Origin: Bolinopsis microptera
Taxonomy: Eukaryota > Ctenophora > Tentaculata > Lobata > Bolinopsidae
Length of the DNA: 64,000 bases
Reading direction: 5' to 3'
Assembly (NCBI RefSeq): GCF_026151205.1
Contig: NC_087078.1
Span: forward strand, 16,137,118 to 16,201,117
Positions 53,201-62,828 of the stretch are shown in pieces. The notes beneath the pieces were generated by a model that did no database searches, was not told the origin of the DNA, and saw only the letters and a program-made list of their open reading frames with translations. The translations under genes were made by a program, and so were the position numbers. The first letter of the stretch is position 1, and every line of letters starts with the position of its first letter.

Positions 53201-56200
53201 ACTATTCCCACATTACTACTCGTTAATGTCTGTGATTTCCTGGTTGTCATATCGGCAGCAAGCAAATACACGGCTGATGTACTGCCTATACTGCTCCCTC
53301 AGCTCCTGTTTTCTACAGATAATAATAACTGGATAGAAGGCTGCGTAGACCAAGGGCAAGCTGAACTCGGACAATCCTACAAATATACCCAAACCAATGT
53401 AACTTTTATCCGGTAACCCGGTTTGATAAAAAATGTTCCATAACTTCAACACATTCCAAATGAGCACCATTATTAAAAAAACAAAATGGCAAATGAAGAA
53501 AAGGACTGATAGCATCAGGATGGTTATCGATACATGGCGACCTGTATCTGGCATTTTAGATGAATCCTCCTGTCCGTGGAGGGATTGTCGCACGTACTTC
53601 ATCTGGATGATCATGCATACCAGGACGATAATCGGTGGAGCTACAAGAAATATAACACCACCGGGTATCAAGACGTTGTAGTTCCCTGTGATCAGATATG
53701 CTGTAGGTCCTGCTGGTATTTCAAACATTGTAATCAAATCAGTGTAAGCATTATTATCAAAAACAGTTTCTTGAGTGAATGCTGGAAGCTTCACCGATGC
53801 TACAACAGTGTCAGAAATGTGAAGCAAGATTATAACCAAGCACAAGATCGTGACTATTTTGCGTAATCGTGAAGTGTTGATGATATGAAAGGAGTTCCTT
53901 ATTTTAACAGTAAGAATTACAGTCAGGACCATATTAAAAAGCTTGGCGCAATTATATCCGGGAAGTGCTGTAACCATGTAGTATGAGAGGCTTTTGTAGA
54001 GTGTTTCTGCGTTTACCAGCTTGTAATGGATTAGAATACTAATGACGGATAGCACAAGATCTCCCTGTGCTTTAACAATATCCCCCATTGCAATCCCCAT
54101 AAAGAGACACGGCACAATCTTAGCTTTGTCCTTGTAATAGCTGATGATGATCACACTGTTTTGCACAAGGACAGCGAGACACAGAGGAATGGTGAGCGGG
54201 GCTAACTTGTAGAATGCTCCTTGGAAAACAAGTTCTGTTTCTCTATAATATATGGCTATATCTGACATATTATGATTGTCATCTCTCACGTTGGATAGAT
54301 TCATATTCAAACTTTACTTCCTTGCTGTACGAACTATTGGGATAGACAAGGATAACTTAAATTAACATCAAATTAGGAGTAATTGAAGAACCTACAGTGA
54401 AGGTACTCCAATTATGGATATTCCGGTATAAAACTAATACTAAAGGTATCAAGAAACTATGACGAAAACAGCAAAAAAGTAAGTTATAGAATCAAATTAG
54501 ATCTAAAGATAGCGTTCCTTACAGAGGATGAGATGAGCACAATGCAAAGAAACTGTAGCAACATTGATACGGAGTCTATACTCAAAGCTGATTGGTTAGA
54601 GTCACTGTCACGCGTCAGGAAAAGTAAACCTCCACCTTCTAGAACTCTAGTGCTATCATTGTTATACTTCCTTCTCGTCACATTATACCCTTTCTACTTT
54701 AACTAGCTCAGACCTCGGTATTTACTCAATTCTCACATTGTCTAACTCTATAACTACTGGTTCGAAGTTCTTCAGAAACATGTTTATCATATCTCTTGCT
54801 ATGCCAAGTTAATATAATATAAGGTTATACAATATACATGTTATTATTAGCTATAATGTTGTATTAATAAAGTAAAAAACAAGGATCAGTCGTGACATCA
54901 GGATGGGCTTGCTTCCGCGGGGATCTTGTAGTATTCGTTGTCCCAGTGTGTGTTATAATCTTGTACGGCTCTCAGAAGCTCAGATATGGTCAATGGCCAT
55001 ACATTTTACTGCCATGAACTATCACGCATCCCAAATCCCAATTCTAATCCACGAATGTTTCTTTTTCCCTTACAAATCGGGAAAATTGTTGTTCCGGAGC
55101 GGTACCCTTTCAAGAACATTACGCTCACTCGTCAAAACGTGTCCATCACATGAAACTGGAACAACAACAACAACAACCTGGATGTTAAGACAAATATCCT
55201 TGTTGAAATTCCTCCTACCTGGATGTTAAGACAAATATCCTTGTTGAAATTCCTCCTACCTGGATGTTAAGACAAATATCCTTGTTGAAATTCCTCCTAC
55301 CTGGATGTTAAGACAAATATCCTTGTTGAAATTCCTCCTACCTGGATGTTAAGACAAATATCCTTGTTGAAATTCCTCCTACCTGGATGTTAAGACAAAT
55401 ATCCTTGTTGAAATTCCTCCTACCTGGATGTTAAGACAGATATCCTTGTTGAAATTCCTCCTACCTGGATGTTAAGACAAATATCCTTGTTGAAATTCCT
55501 CCTACCTGGATGTTAAGACAAATATCCTTGTTGAAATTCCTCCTACCTGGATGTTAAGACAAATATCCTTGTTGAAATTCCTCCTACCTGGATGTTAAGA
55601 CAAATATCCTTGTTGAAATTCCTCCTACCTGGATGTTAAGACAAATATCCTTGTTGAAATTCCTCCTACCTGTGTTAAGACAAATATCCTTATTCCTCCT
55701 ACCTGGATGTTAAGACAAATATCCTTGTTGAAATTCCTCCTACCTGGATGTTAAGACAAATATCCTTGTTGAAATTCCTCCTACCTGGATGTTTAGACAA
55801 ATATCCTTGTTGAAATTCCTCCTACCTGGATGTTAAGACAAATATCCTTGTTGAAATTCCTCCTACCTGGATGTTAAGACAAATATCCTTGTTGAAATTC
55901 CTCCTACCTGGATGTTAAGACAGATATCCTTGTTGAAATTCCTCCTACCTGGATGTTAAGACAGATATCCTTGTTGAAATTCCTCCTACCTGGATGTTAA
56001 GACAAATATCCTTGTTGAAATTCCTCCTACCTGTATGTTAAGACAAATATCCTTGTTGAAATTCCTCCTACCTGGATGTTAAGACAAATATCCTTGTTGA
56101 AATTCCTCCTACCTGGATGTTAAGACAAATATCCTTGTTGAAATTCCTCCTACCTGGATGTTAAGACAAATATCCTTGTTGAAATTCCTCCTACCTGGAT

Positions 56201-59200
56201 GTTAAGACAAATATCCTTGTTGAAATGCCTCCTACCTGGATGTTAAGACAAATATCCTCGTTGAAATTCCTCCTACCTGGATGTTAAGACATATATCCTT
56301 GTTGAAATTCCTCCTACCTGGATGTTAAGACAAATATCCTTGTTGAAATTCCTCCTACCTGGATGTTAAGACAAATATCCTTGTTGAAATTCCTCCTACC
56401 TGGATGTTAAGACAAATATCCTTGTTGAAATTCCTCCTACCTGGATGTTAAGACAAATATCCTTGTTGAAATTCCTCCTACCTGGATGTTAAGACAGATA
56501 TCCTTGTTGAAATTCCTCCTACCTGGATGTTAAGACAGATATCCTTGTTGAAATTCCTCCTACCTGGATGTTAAGACAGATATCCTTGTTGAAATTCCTC
56601 CTACCTGGATGTTAAGACAAATATCCTTGTTGAAATTCCTCCTACCTGGATGTTAAGACAAATATCCTTGTTGAAATTCATCCTACCTGGATGTTAAGAC
56701 AGATATCCTTGTTGAAATTCCTCCTACCTGGATGTTAAGACAGATATCCTTGTTGAAATTCCTCCTACCTGGATGTTAAGACAAATATCCTTGTTGAAAT
56801 TCCTCCTACCTGGATGTTAAGACAAATATCCTTGTTGAAATTCCTCCTACCTGGATGTTAAGACAAATATCCTTGTTGAAATTCCTCCTACCTGGATGTT
56901 AAGACAAATATCCTTGTTGAAATTCCTCTTACCTGGATGTTAAGACAGATATCCTTGTTGAAATTCCTCTTACCTGGATGTTAAGACAGATATCCTTGTT
57001 GAAATTCCTCTTACCTGGATGTTAAGACAGATATCCTTGTTGAAATTCCTCTTACCTGGATGTTAAGACAGATATCCTTGTTGAAATTCCTCCTACTTGG
57101 ATGTTAAGACAAATATCCTTGTTGAAATTCCTCCTACTTGGATGTTAAGACAAATATCCTTGTTGAAATTCCTCTTACCTGGATGTTAAGACAGATATCC
57201 TTGTTAATAACCACAGGTTGAATACACTGCTCCATCTCCAAGTACACTGATATACTGATAAACACGTGTTCGTTAGCTGGTGTGGGTCTGTTCAGCAGTT
57301 TGGAGTCGTGCAGGGACGTGTCCCAGTTACCCTCGCAAATATACGTGCATCTCATTACTCCCTGACAGGGAAACACGTGGTTAAGAAACACGTGGTTAAG
57401 AAACACGTGGTTAAGAAACACGTGGTTAAGAAACACGTGGTTAAGAAACACGTGGTTAAGAAACACGTGGTTAAGAACACGTGGTTAAGACACGTGGTTA
57501 AGACACGTGGTTAAGACACGTGGTTGATTTAACACGTGGTAAACCATAGAGAAAGGAACCGTAACCAAATATTTTACAATTTGCGGCCTTAGGTTTCGAT
57601 TTTTCAATTTAATGTTCAATAAATTGCGGAGAGAACTAGTTTGAATATCTCACCTGATCCCTGATGACAGAAGGCTGGAACATCGTCAAACTGATAACAT
57701 CGTTATCACAATCATCCAGATCGTCACAGTCGTCCCAATCTAACTCCTGTCTAACGTGACCAACCACCATTTCCCTGAGATAATTCACTGAACTTAGAGG
57801 AAATTTAAACCTTTCTGGACATGGAAGTGGGCTAGCTCACAACTTGTACATTTCTTATCAGTAGAGAGTTGTTTACAAGTTCTATAAACCCTCGGCTTTG
57901 TTAGAAACGAATTAAAAGCCTAGAGGAGATAATCTGAATATTCCATTACCTGACCCCAGCCCATCTGAGGTAGTCTGCTAAAATTAAAAATTACCAAAAT
58001 TATGTACTTTTATATCAGTTCAGACATTATAGACAAATATCAGGAATATTATCAAAAGCTAGGTCTTTAGGGCATTAAAAAAAAATTCTACCGACGATAA
58101 TGATCTCACTGAGTAGGGTAGTTCATTCCAAATTTTCGGTCCACAAAACATAAATGCTGTTTGTCTGAAATGAGAAGCAGGAGGAACTTTCAACAAATAA
58201 AAGTCATAATCTGAATATTCCATTACCTGACCCCAGCCCATCTGAGGTAGTCTGGTCTGTCCTCGTAAGATACGCTTACTACAATCCTCCTCTGTATACC
58301 TTGTTGTAACAGATGCATTGCACCTGAGAGATAGCATGTTATCTACCTGCTAAATATTACAATCCAAGGTTGTTATACTTGCGACTCTGATACTCTTAGG
58401 TATAATGTTAAGATCTCTAATCAAAAAATTATAATATCACAAAAAGCGATGACGTCAAGTGAAAGTGATGTCGTCACGTGAAAAAGATAACGTCACAAAA
58501 TGACATAAACCTGTTGGTATATTGTCTCTGTGGATGACCGGAACAGGCACATACTCCCCAGTAGGACTAAGCTCACATATCTGTACATGAGTGAGCAGGC
58601 TGTAACTCTGTGTAACTTCAGCTGAAGGGGGCTGCACAAGACTCCTCACTGGGCGAGGTACCTCGGACTCCACTGGCTGCTGCTTGGACTCTACCTTCTT
58701 ACCTTGCAGGTGACCGAACACCTCGAACATCAGTGGGGTTGATCTGGGGTGTGGTGGTGTTAAGGTGGTGGTGTAATCGTGGTACGGGACAGTGTGTCCC
58801 ACATGAGACAGTAGATTTGTAATCTCTACACCCATTAGGAATTGACATCGTACCAGTTATTCAATACTTACATATCGTACTGCTTTAATTCTGGCTAACT
58901 CTGCAGTCTGCATACTCTAACTCTGCATACTCTAACTCTGCATACTCTAACTCTGCATACTAGCATACTCCAACTCTGCATACTAACTCTGCATACTAAA
59001 TCTGCATACTCTAACTCTGCATACTCTAACTCTGCATACTCTAACTCTGCATACTCTAAATCAGCATACTCTAACTCTGCATACTCTAACTCTGCATACT
59101 CTAACTCTGCATACTCTAACTCTGCATACTCTAACTCTGCATACTCTAACTCTGCATACTCTAACTCTGCATACTCTAACTCTGCATACTCTAACTCTGC

Positions 59201-60295
59201 ATACTCTAACTCTGCATACTCTAAATCTGCATACACTAACTCTGCATACTAAATCTGCATTCTCTAAATCTGCATACTCTAACTCGAACAAAACAGTAGC
59301 GAACTAATAACAAAGCATATTACATTTTGAAAACACGTACTAAAACGAAAATCTATAAAAACATTATAGATAAAAAATGAATTAAGTCCAACCTTATATA
59401 ATCAATAAAGGGTTTGTTTATCACGACACTGATAGCCTGTACGTGATAAAATCCAAGAGATTTCTCTGTCATGTTCCGATGAGGTTCCGTGGCAAATGCG
59501 TCCCCGTCTTTGTTTAGAAATCTAGATTATAAACGAATTCTTTATTCTTTATTCAAGTCTAACAGAAAGTGAAAAAATTGTTTTTCCATATTTTGTGGAT
59601 TTCTTGCTCGTATTTTCTTTCTTTAAAAAAATTACTCGTGAATTTGCAAACTCTACAAACAGTTGCCCCCCCCCCCCCCCCTACAAACATAACTAAAAAT
59701 AAAGGACGTAGTAAGAAACCTGAACTGTACGAACGCCTCCACATAATCAGAAGATAGGTGTGACAACTGCATTACAGTGATGATGAAGGTCAGCTTCGTC
59801 CCTACTTTCAGGATACCACAGTTGTTCTCGTTTACTCCCTCTGTTTCTGACGTATCTCCAACTGGGAGGACGAGGTGAGTTGTAAAATGAGATGTAATAT
59901 TCCACTATATGAGATTGAAATCATATAGTTGAATCGCAAATTATCTTACGACAATATGAAGAGGAAAAGGGGATTTTTACATGGTCAGTTGCTTTTTGCG
60001 AATTTTAATTGCACTGTTCTTATTTACCAAGAGACAGTGGGTATTGATCCATAACTATATAACATGACACATATGTGGTACATCTAATAGCAAACAAGAT
60101 ATAAAAACACAAATTTCTAACGACACGGTCTAAAAATAAGACCAAACACGGTCCAACATGACCCTTACTTTTGTTGGTATCCTGAGAGCCATCCTCGCTG
60201 CTGCTGTTGGACTTGTTGCACCCAACTCTCCGGAGATCACCAGCACTGAACACACTGCTAGCCAGAGTGGAGATGGAGATAGCGCTGGACAGGTT
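50228..60295 (-). CDS. KIF1: Kinesin-3 KIF1/unc-104, C-terminal half (14 exons)
   Basis: Exons, 5' to 3' on the minus strand: 60295-60169, 59861-59720, 59521-59393, 58743-58511, 58323-58227, 57774-57654, 57361-57179, 52064-51912, 51759-51567, 51411-51303, 51147-51062, 50986-50745, 50625-50495, 50333-50228. They total 2052 nt (683 residues plus stop), every junction GT-AG and in phase. Matches to KIF1A/B: LGFYHVQAIS, MFEVFGHLQ, ICELSPTGEYVPVPVIHRD and LLQQGIQRRIVVSV (DUF3694 region), LNRPTPANEHVF...YLEMEQCIQP, then the C-terminal PH domain (SKRGWLHFM, WDRRFC, DAWLYAMNPLLAGTLR). KIF1 motors carry synaptic-vesicle precursors along microtubules and the PH domain binds phosphoinositides. Motor and FHA domains must lie beyond the window. 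Several junctions are embedded in tandem repeats. Confidence 0.9.
51246..51322 (-). repeat. 26-bp x3 repeat containing a KIF1 splice donor
   Basis: Three tandem 26-bp copies, each with the exon end CAGCTCCTTACCAG and the donor GTATGCAG. Candidate exon ends are 51303, 51277 and 51251. Only 51303 keeps the frame into the next exon; use of the others would add 26 or 52 nt. Confidence 0.85.
52312..52890 (+). pseudogene. Non-LTR retrotransposon 3' fragment in KIF1 intron
   Basis: Encodes the C-terminal region of an endonuclease-RT, with ILLYGSEVWN, HQNCLRRILRIKW, NVQVLERARI and RLRWFGHVSAV in the usual order, then a frame break near 52680 and further degraded tail sequence. It is opposite in orientation to KIF1 and lies in its largest visible intron. 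5' truncated, not functional. Confidence 0.8.
53216..54304 (-). CDS. Rhodopsin-like seven-transmembrane receptor, nested in KIF1 intron
   Basis: 362 residues from ATG 54304 (an upstream TTG is in frame). Seven hydrophobic segments are visible: about 30-55 (PLTIPLCLAVLVQNSVIIISY), 65-90, 105-130, 150-170, 205-235 (LIPGGVIFLVAPPIIVLVCM), 265-295 (ISITILMLSVLFFICHFVFLIMVL) and 310-340. N-glycosylation sequons lie in the short N-terminus. The seventh segment has FYP near the NPxxY position, and the DRY motif is not evident, so it is divergent. The C-tail has cysteines (FACCRY) suitable for palmitoylation. It is a single-exon gene on the same strand as KIF1, inside its 5.1-kb intron. The ligand is unknown. 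Confidence 0.85.
   Translation of the reverse strand: MNLSNVRDDNHNMSDIAIYYRETELVFQGAFYKLAPLTIPLCLAVLVQNSVIIISYYKDKAKIVPCLFMGIAMGDIVKAQGDLVLSVISILIHYKLVNAETLYKSLSYYMVTALPGYNCAKLFNMVLTVILTVKIRNSFHIINTSRLRKIVTILCLVIILLHISDTVVASVKLPAFTQETVFDNNAYTDLITMFEIPAGPTAYLITGNYNVLIPGGVIFLVAPPIIVLVCMIIQMKYVRQSLHGQEDSSKMPDTGRHVSITILMLSVLFFICHFVFLIMVLIWNVLKLWNIFYQTGLPDKSYIGLGIFVGLSEFSLPLVYAAFYPVIIICRKQELREQYRQYISRVFACCRYDNQEITDINE
54305..55176. other. Intronic sequence, no gene seen
   Basis: Upstream region of the receptor gene within the KIF1 intron. No recognised coding segment. It ends in a short (caa)n run before the satellite. Confidence 0.5.
55177..57203 (-). repeat. 41-bp satellite, about 50 copies, carrying a KIF1 splice donor
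   Basis: Tandem 41-bp units (minus strand: AAGGATATNTGTCTTAACATCCAG then GTAGGAGGAATTTCAAC or GTAAGAGG...) run for about 2 kb, with one shortened unit near 55665-55695. The right-most unit is the real end of the KIF1 exon 57361-57179 and its donor, so each unit repeats exon end plus 5' splice site. Units near the exon have GTAAGAGG; most others GTAGGAGG. Two units near 57091 and 57132 have CAA|GT. Copies are nearly identical. Confidence 0.97.
57370..57541 (-). repeat. 13-15-bp repeat with 12 CACGTG E-boxes
   Basis: Twelve copies of aaacacgtggttaag or shortened versions, each with CACGTG, lie directly upstream of the acceptor of KIF1 exon 57361-57179. The minus strand is CTTAACC-rich. Confidence 0.95.
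57929..58254 (-). mobile_element. Retroelement tail inserted at a KIF1 splice donor, 49-bp duplication
   Basis: A perfect 49-bp direct repeat (57929-57977 and 58206-58254) flanks 228 bp. The repeat contains the end of KIF1 exon 58323-58227, its donor and the start of the intron. The insert (minus strand) encodes FRQTAFMFCGPKIWNELPY..., the C-terminal signature of many non-LTR RTs, then a stop. No poly-A tail is present. The 49-bp repeat is long for a target duplication but possible. Confidence 0.7.
58900..59285 (-). repeat. 15-bp tandem repeat in KIF1 intron
   Basis: About 25 units of ctctgcatactctaa and variants. Reading frames give ELEYA or RVRVC repeats, which are not proteins. Confidence 0.95.
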
Positions 60296-60300
60296 CTGAG

Positions 60301-60545
60301 GGGGAGATGTTACTTGGGATATTATCTGATTGTTAACATTGGTTAAATATTGGAGATGTTACTTGGGATGTTATCTGATTGTTAACATTGGTTAAATATT
60401 GGGAGCTGGAGATGTTACTTGGGATGTTATCTGATTGTTAACATTGGTTAAATATTGGGAAATGTTACTTGGGATGTTATCTGATTGTTAACATTGGTTA
60501 AATATTGGGAGATGTTACTTGGGATGTTATCTGATTGTTAACTTG
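60301..60545 (-). repeat. About 50-bp repeat, five copies, upstream of a KIF1 acceptor
   Basis: Units of gatgttacttgggatgttat followed by ctgattgttaacattggtta and aatattggga abut the acceptor of exon 60295-60169. On the minus strand each unit carries a TTAAC and an ATCAG, resembling a branch site and an acceptor. Confidence 0.85.
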
Positions 60546-60927
60546 GTCAATTTTCTTTACTTTTCTTGGATTATTTCATTGGATTTAGACAAATTGAAGT
60601 AATATTTGACTAAAATAATTTTCGTAAAATAAGTGAATGTCAAAATATCATACGTAAATCAAAATCTTATGTAAAGTGAAGAACCCAGTCGTTGTAGATT
60701 ATTTGCAGATGGTTATCATAGCGGATCCATTTAAAGGCACGGGGTTCAGCGCTTATCACCACAACCAATATTCACTGATCTATCCAACACAATGGACATA
60801 AAACTACCCTATACATGCATACAACAAATGAACCTGGTATAAGTTCTTGAATTGTTACATTAAAATTCCATGATCCAGGAACCTTTTCAATATCAACAGT
60901 GTTCGTTCAAAATCCATAACCGAAGTC

Positions 60928-62451
60928 CTAACTGGAGAGGGGATGATATGTTGTAGAGTATGTAAGTGAGACAGTGGGAGGAGGTGTGAAGACAGACTCA
61001 CCAGGTGAGAAGGTGAGAGGAGCAGGGTGAGACATGTGAGGTTCTGGTTGACAACTGGAGAAGGAACTGGGAGGTAAGCTGGGAATGAATACAATGGGGT
61101 CAGCAAAGTTCAGAGGCTTTACAAATGTTAGAGGTTTTACGAAAGGTATTGGTTTAACGAAAATGGGTCCTCCAATGCTACCGTTTTGGATGGAATCATC
61201 TCCGGTATGAGTCCTCTGATGAACTATAAGCTGAGATTTTTGAACCGAACTGTAGGGACATTCAGAACATTTGAACGGTTTTACTCCGGTATGAGTTCGC
61301 TGATGAACTATAAGCTGAGATTTTTGAACCGAACTGTAGGGACATTCAGAACATTTGAACGGTTTTACTCCGGTATGAGTCCTCTGATGAACTATAAGCT
61401 GAGATTTTTGAACCGAACTGTAGGGACATTCAGAACATTTGAACGGTTTTACTCCGGTATGAGTCCTCTGATGAACTATAAGGTGAGATTTTTGAACCGA
61501 ACTGTAGGGACATTCAGAACATTTGAACGGTTTTACTCCGGTATGAGTCCTCTGATGAACTATAAGGTGAGATTTTTTAACCGAACTGTAGGGACATTCA
61601 GAACATTTGAACGGTTTTACTCCGGTATGAGTTCGCTGATGTGAAGTTAAAGATGATCTTCGGTTTGTACTGAAGGAACATTCAGAACATTTGAACGGCT
61701 TTTCTCCGGTATGAGTCCTCTGATGAACTATAAGCTGAGATTTTTGAACCGAACTGTAGGGACATTCAGAACATTTGAACGGTTTTACTCCGGTATGAGT
61801 TCGCTGATGTGAAGTTAAAGATGATCTTCGGTTTGTACTGTAGGAACATTCAGAGCATTGATGACGTTTTTTATCGCTATGAGTCTGCTGATTGCAAAGT
61901 AAATGTGATTTTTGGCTGGCACAATAAAAACACTCAGAACATTTAAATGGTTTTTCGCCGGTATGAGTTCGGTGATGGCAAACTAAGCATGATTTTTGGC
62001 TTGCACTGAAGGAACATTCAGAACATTTATAAAGTTTTTCACCGGTATGAGTGAGCTGATGGCGAAATAATTGTGATTTTCTTCTTGTTTCTACAAAACA
62101 AACAGAACACTGGAACAGTTTTTGCTGATCGGAAGGTAATGACGATTGTTTTTTGTCACTGTAAGAAGAATCATAGCCTGACGATTTTAATTTCATCCAT
62201 TCTGTTTCGTCAACAAAAGTTTGGCAAAATTCGGCATCAGCACTGTTTTGTGGAGCTGTTCGGCCTTGATCTGTGTCTCCAGCTATCGTAGAATCATAAT
62301 GTAGACGATTTTCTGTTGATGATTCTTGGATGAGATACTGCATCTGAGAAGCAGGAATCGAATACTTCTCTGATTTGATAAGAAAACCTTCTTCCTCCTC
62401 CTTAATCTCTATCTTAATCAATTCTGGTGGAAAAGACTCTTCCATTTTCAT
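60928..62451 (-). CDS. C2H2 zinc-finger protein, 11 fingers, highly homogenised
   Basis: 507 residues from ATG 62451. Acidic N-terminus (PPELIKIEIKEEE), a spacer of about 90 residues, then 11 fingers starting at residue 115 with strict 28-residue period to about 415. Finger 3 lacks the first zinc-binding His (LLCNQQTH) and is probably inactive. Fingers 5 and 7-11 are near-copies (CPYSSVQKSQLIVHQRTH), mostly joined by TGVKP instead of TGEKP. The C-terminal VKP-repeat and FSPGESVFTPPPT tail matches the genes at 6923 and 62829. Probable nuclear DNA-binding regulator. It lies upstream of the visible KIF1 exons on the same strand. Confidence 0.92.
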   Translation of the reverse strand: MKMEESFPPELIKIEIKEEEEGFLIKSEKYSIPASQMQYLIQESSTENRLHYDSTIAGDTDQGRTAPQNSADAEFCQTFVDETEWMKLKSSGYDSSYSDKKQSSLPSDQQKLFQCSVCFVETRRKSQLFRHQLTHTGEKLYKCSECSFSASQKSCLVCHHRTHTGEKPFKCSECFYCASQKSHLLCNQQTHSDKKRHQCSECSYSTNRRSSLTSHQRTHTGVKPFKCSECPYSSVQKSQLIVHQRTHTGEKPFKCSECSFSTNRRSSLTSHQRTHTGVKPFKCSECPYSSVKKSHLIVHQRTHTGVKPFKCSECPYSSVQKSHLIVHQRTHTGVKPFKCSECPYSSVQKSQLIVHQRTHTGVKPFKCSECPYSSVQKSQLIVHQRTHTGVKPFKCSECPYSSVQKSQLIVHQRTHTGDDSIQNGSIGGPIFVKPIPFVKPLTFVKPLNFADPIVFIPSLPPSSFSSCQPEPHMSHPAPLTFSPGESVFTPPPTVSLTYSTTYHPLSS

Positions 62452-62828
62452 CTCTTACATTTTCATCACTAGAAATAAAATAAATTAATACTTTCAACAC
62501 GACTATAAAACAAATAATTTGATCAAACGATGTAACTGAGTCAATATATTTTAATGTTGCTATGGGGTGGCAAGTCCCATACATCGTAGTCCGATAGTTT
62601 CACTGCGTCATAGTATAAGTGTAAGATATCGTCTCTTCCAATCGAATAAAGCTCAGGGTTAATTTGGAAATCTGTGGTTGCAGAATTATAATACTAAGTT
62701 CGTCAAGTTAGAGATACATAGGTATTGAAGAAGAAACAATAATCCCCAAAAATACGTATCAATAGCTAAATTATAAGACTTTATTAGACCTTTTACATCA
62801 GTGTTATGCTTTGATAATTTAAATTGAG
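62452..62828. other. Spacer between two zinc-finger genes
   Basis: No gene seen. It serves as the 5' flank of the 11-finger gene; no strong core promoter motif was recognised. Confidence 0.4.

Noticed and set aside
55177-57203. CRISPR-like array
   Set aside because: Units are contiguous 41-bp repeats without unique spacers, in an animal intron.
58059-58337. 92-residue frame across the KIF1 exon at 58323-58227
   Set aside because: The true KIF1 frame here is a different one, confirmed by phase and by the QGIQRRI motif; the listed frame mixes wrong-frame exon with retroelement sequence.
58895-59291. Frames encoding ELEYA and RVRVC repeats
   Set aside because: Translations of the 15-bp intronic tandem repeat.
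61186-61644. Plus-strand 152-residue repeat protein (MNYKLRFLNRTVGTFRTFERF)
   Set aside because: Antisense of the zinc-finger array; the 28-residue period is that of the fingers. The same holds for 63252-63548 and 63777-63962.
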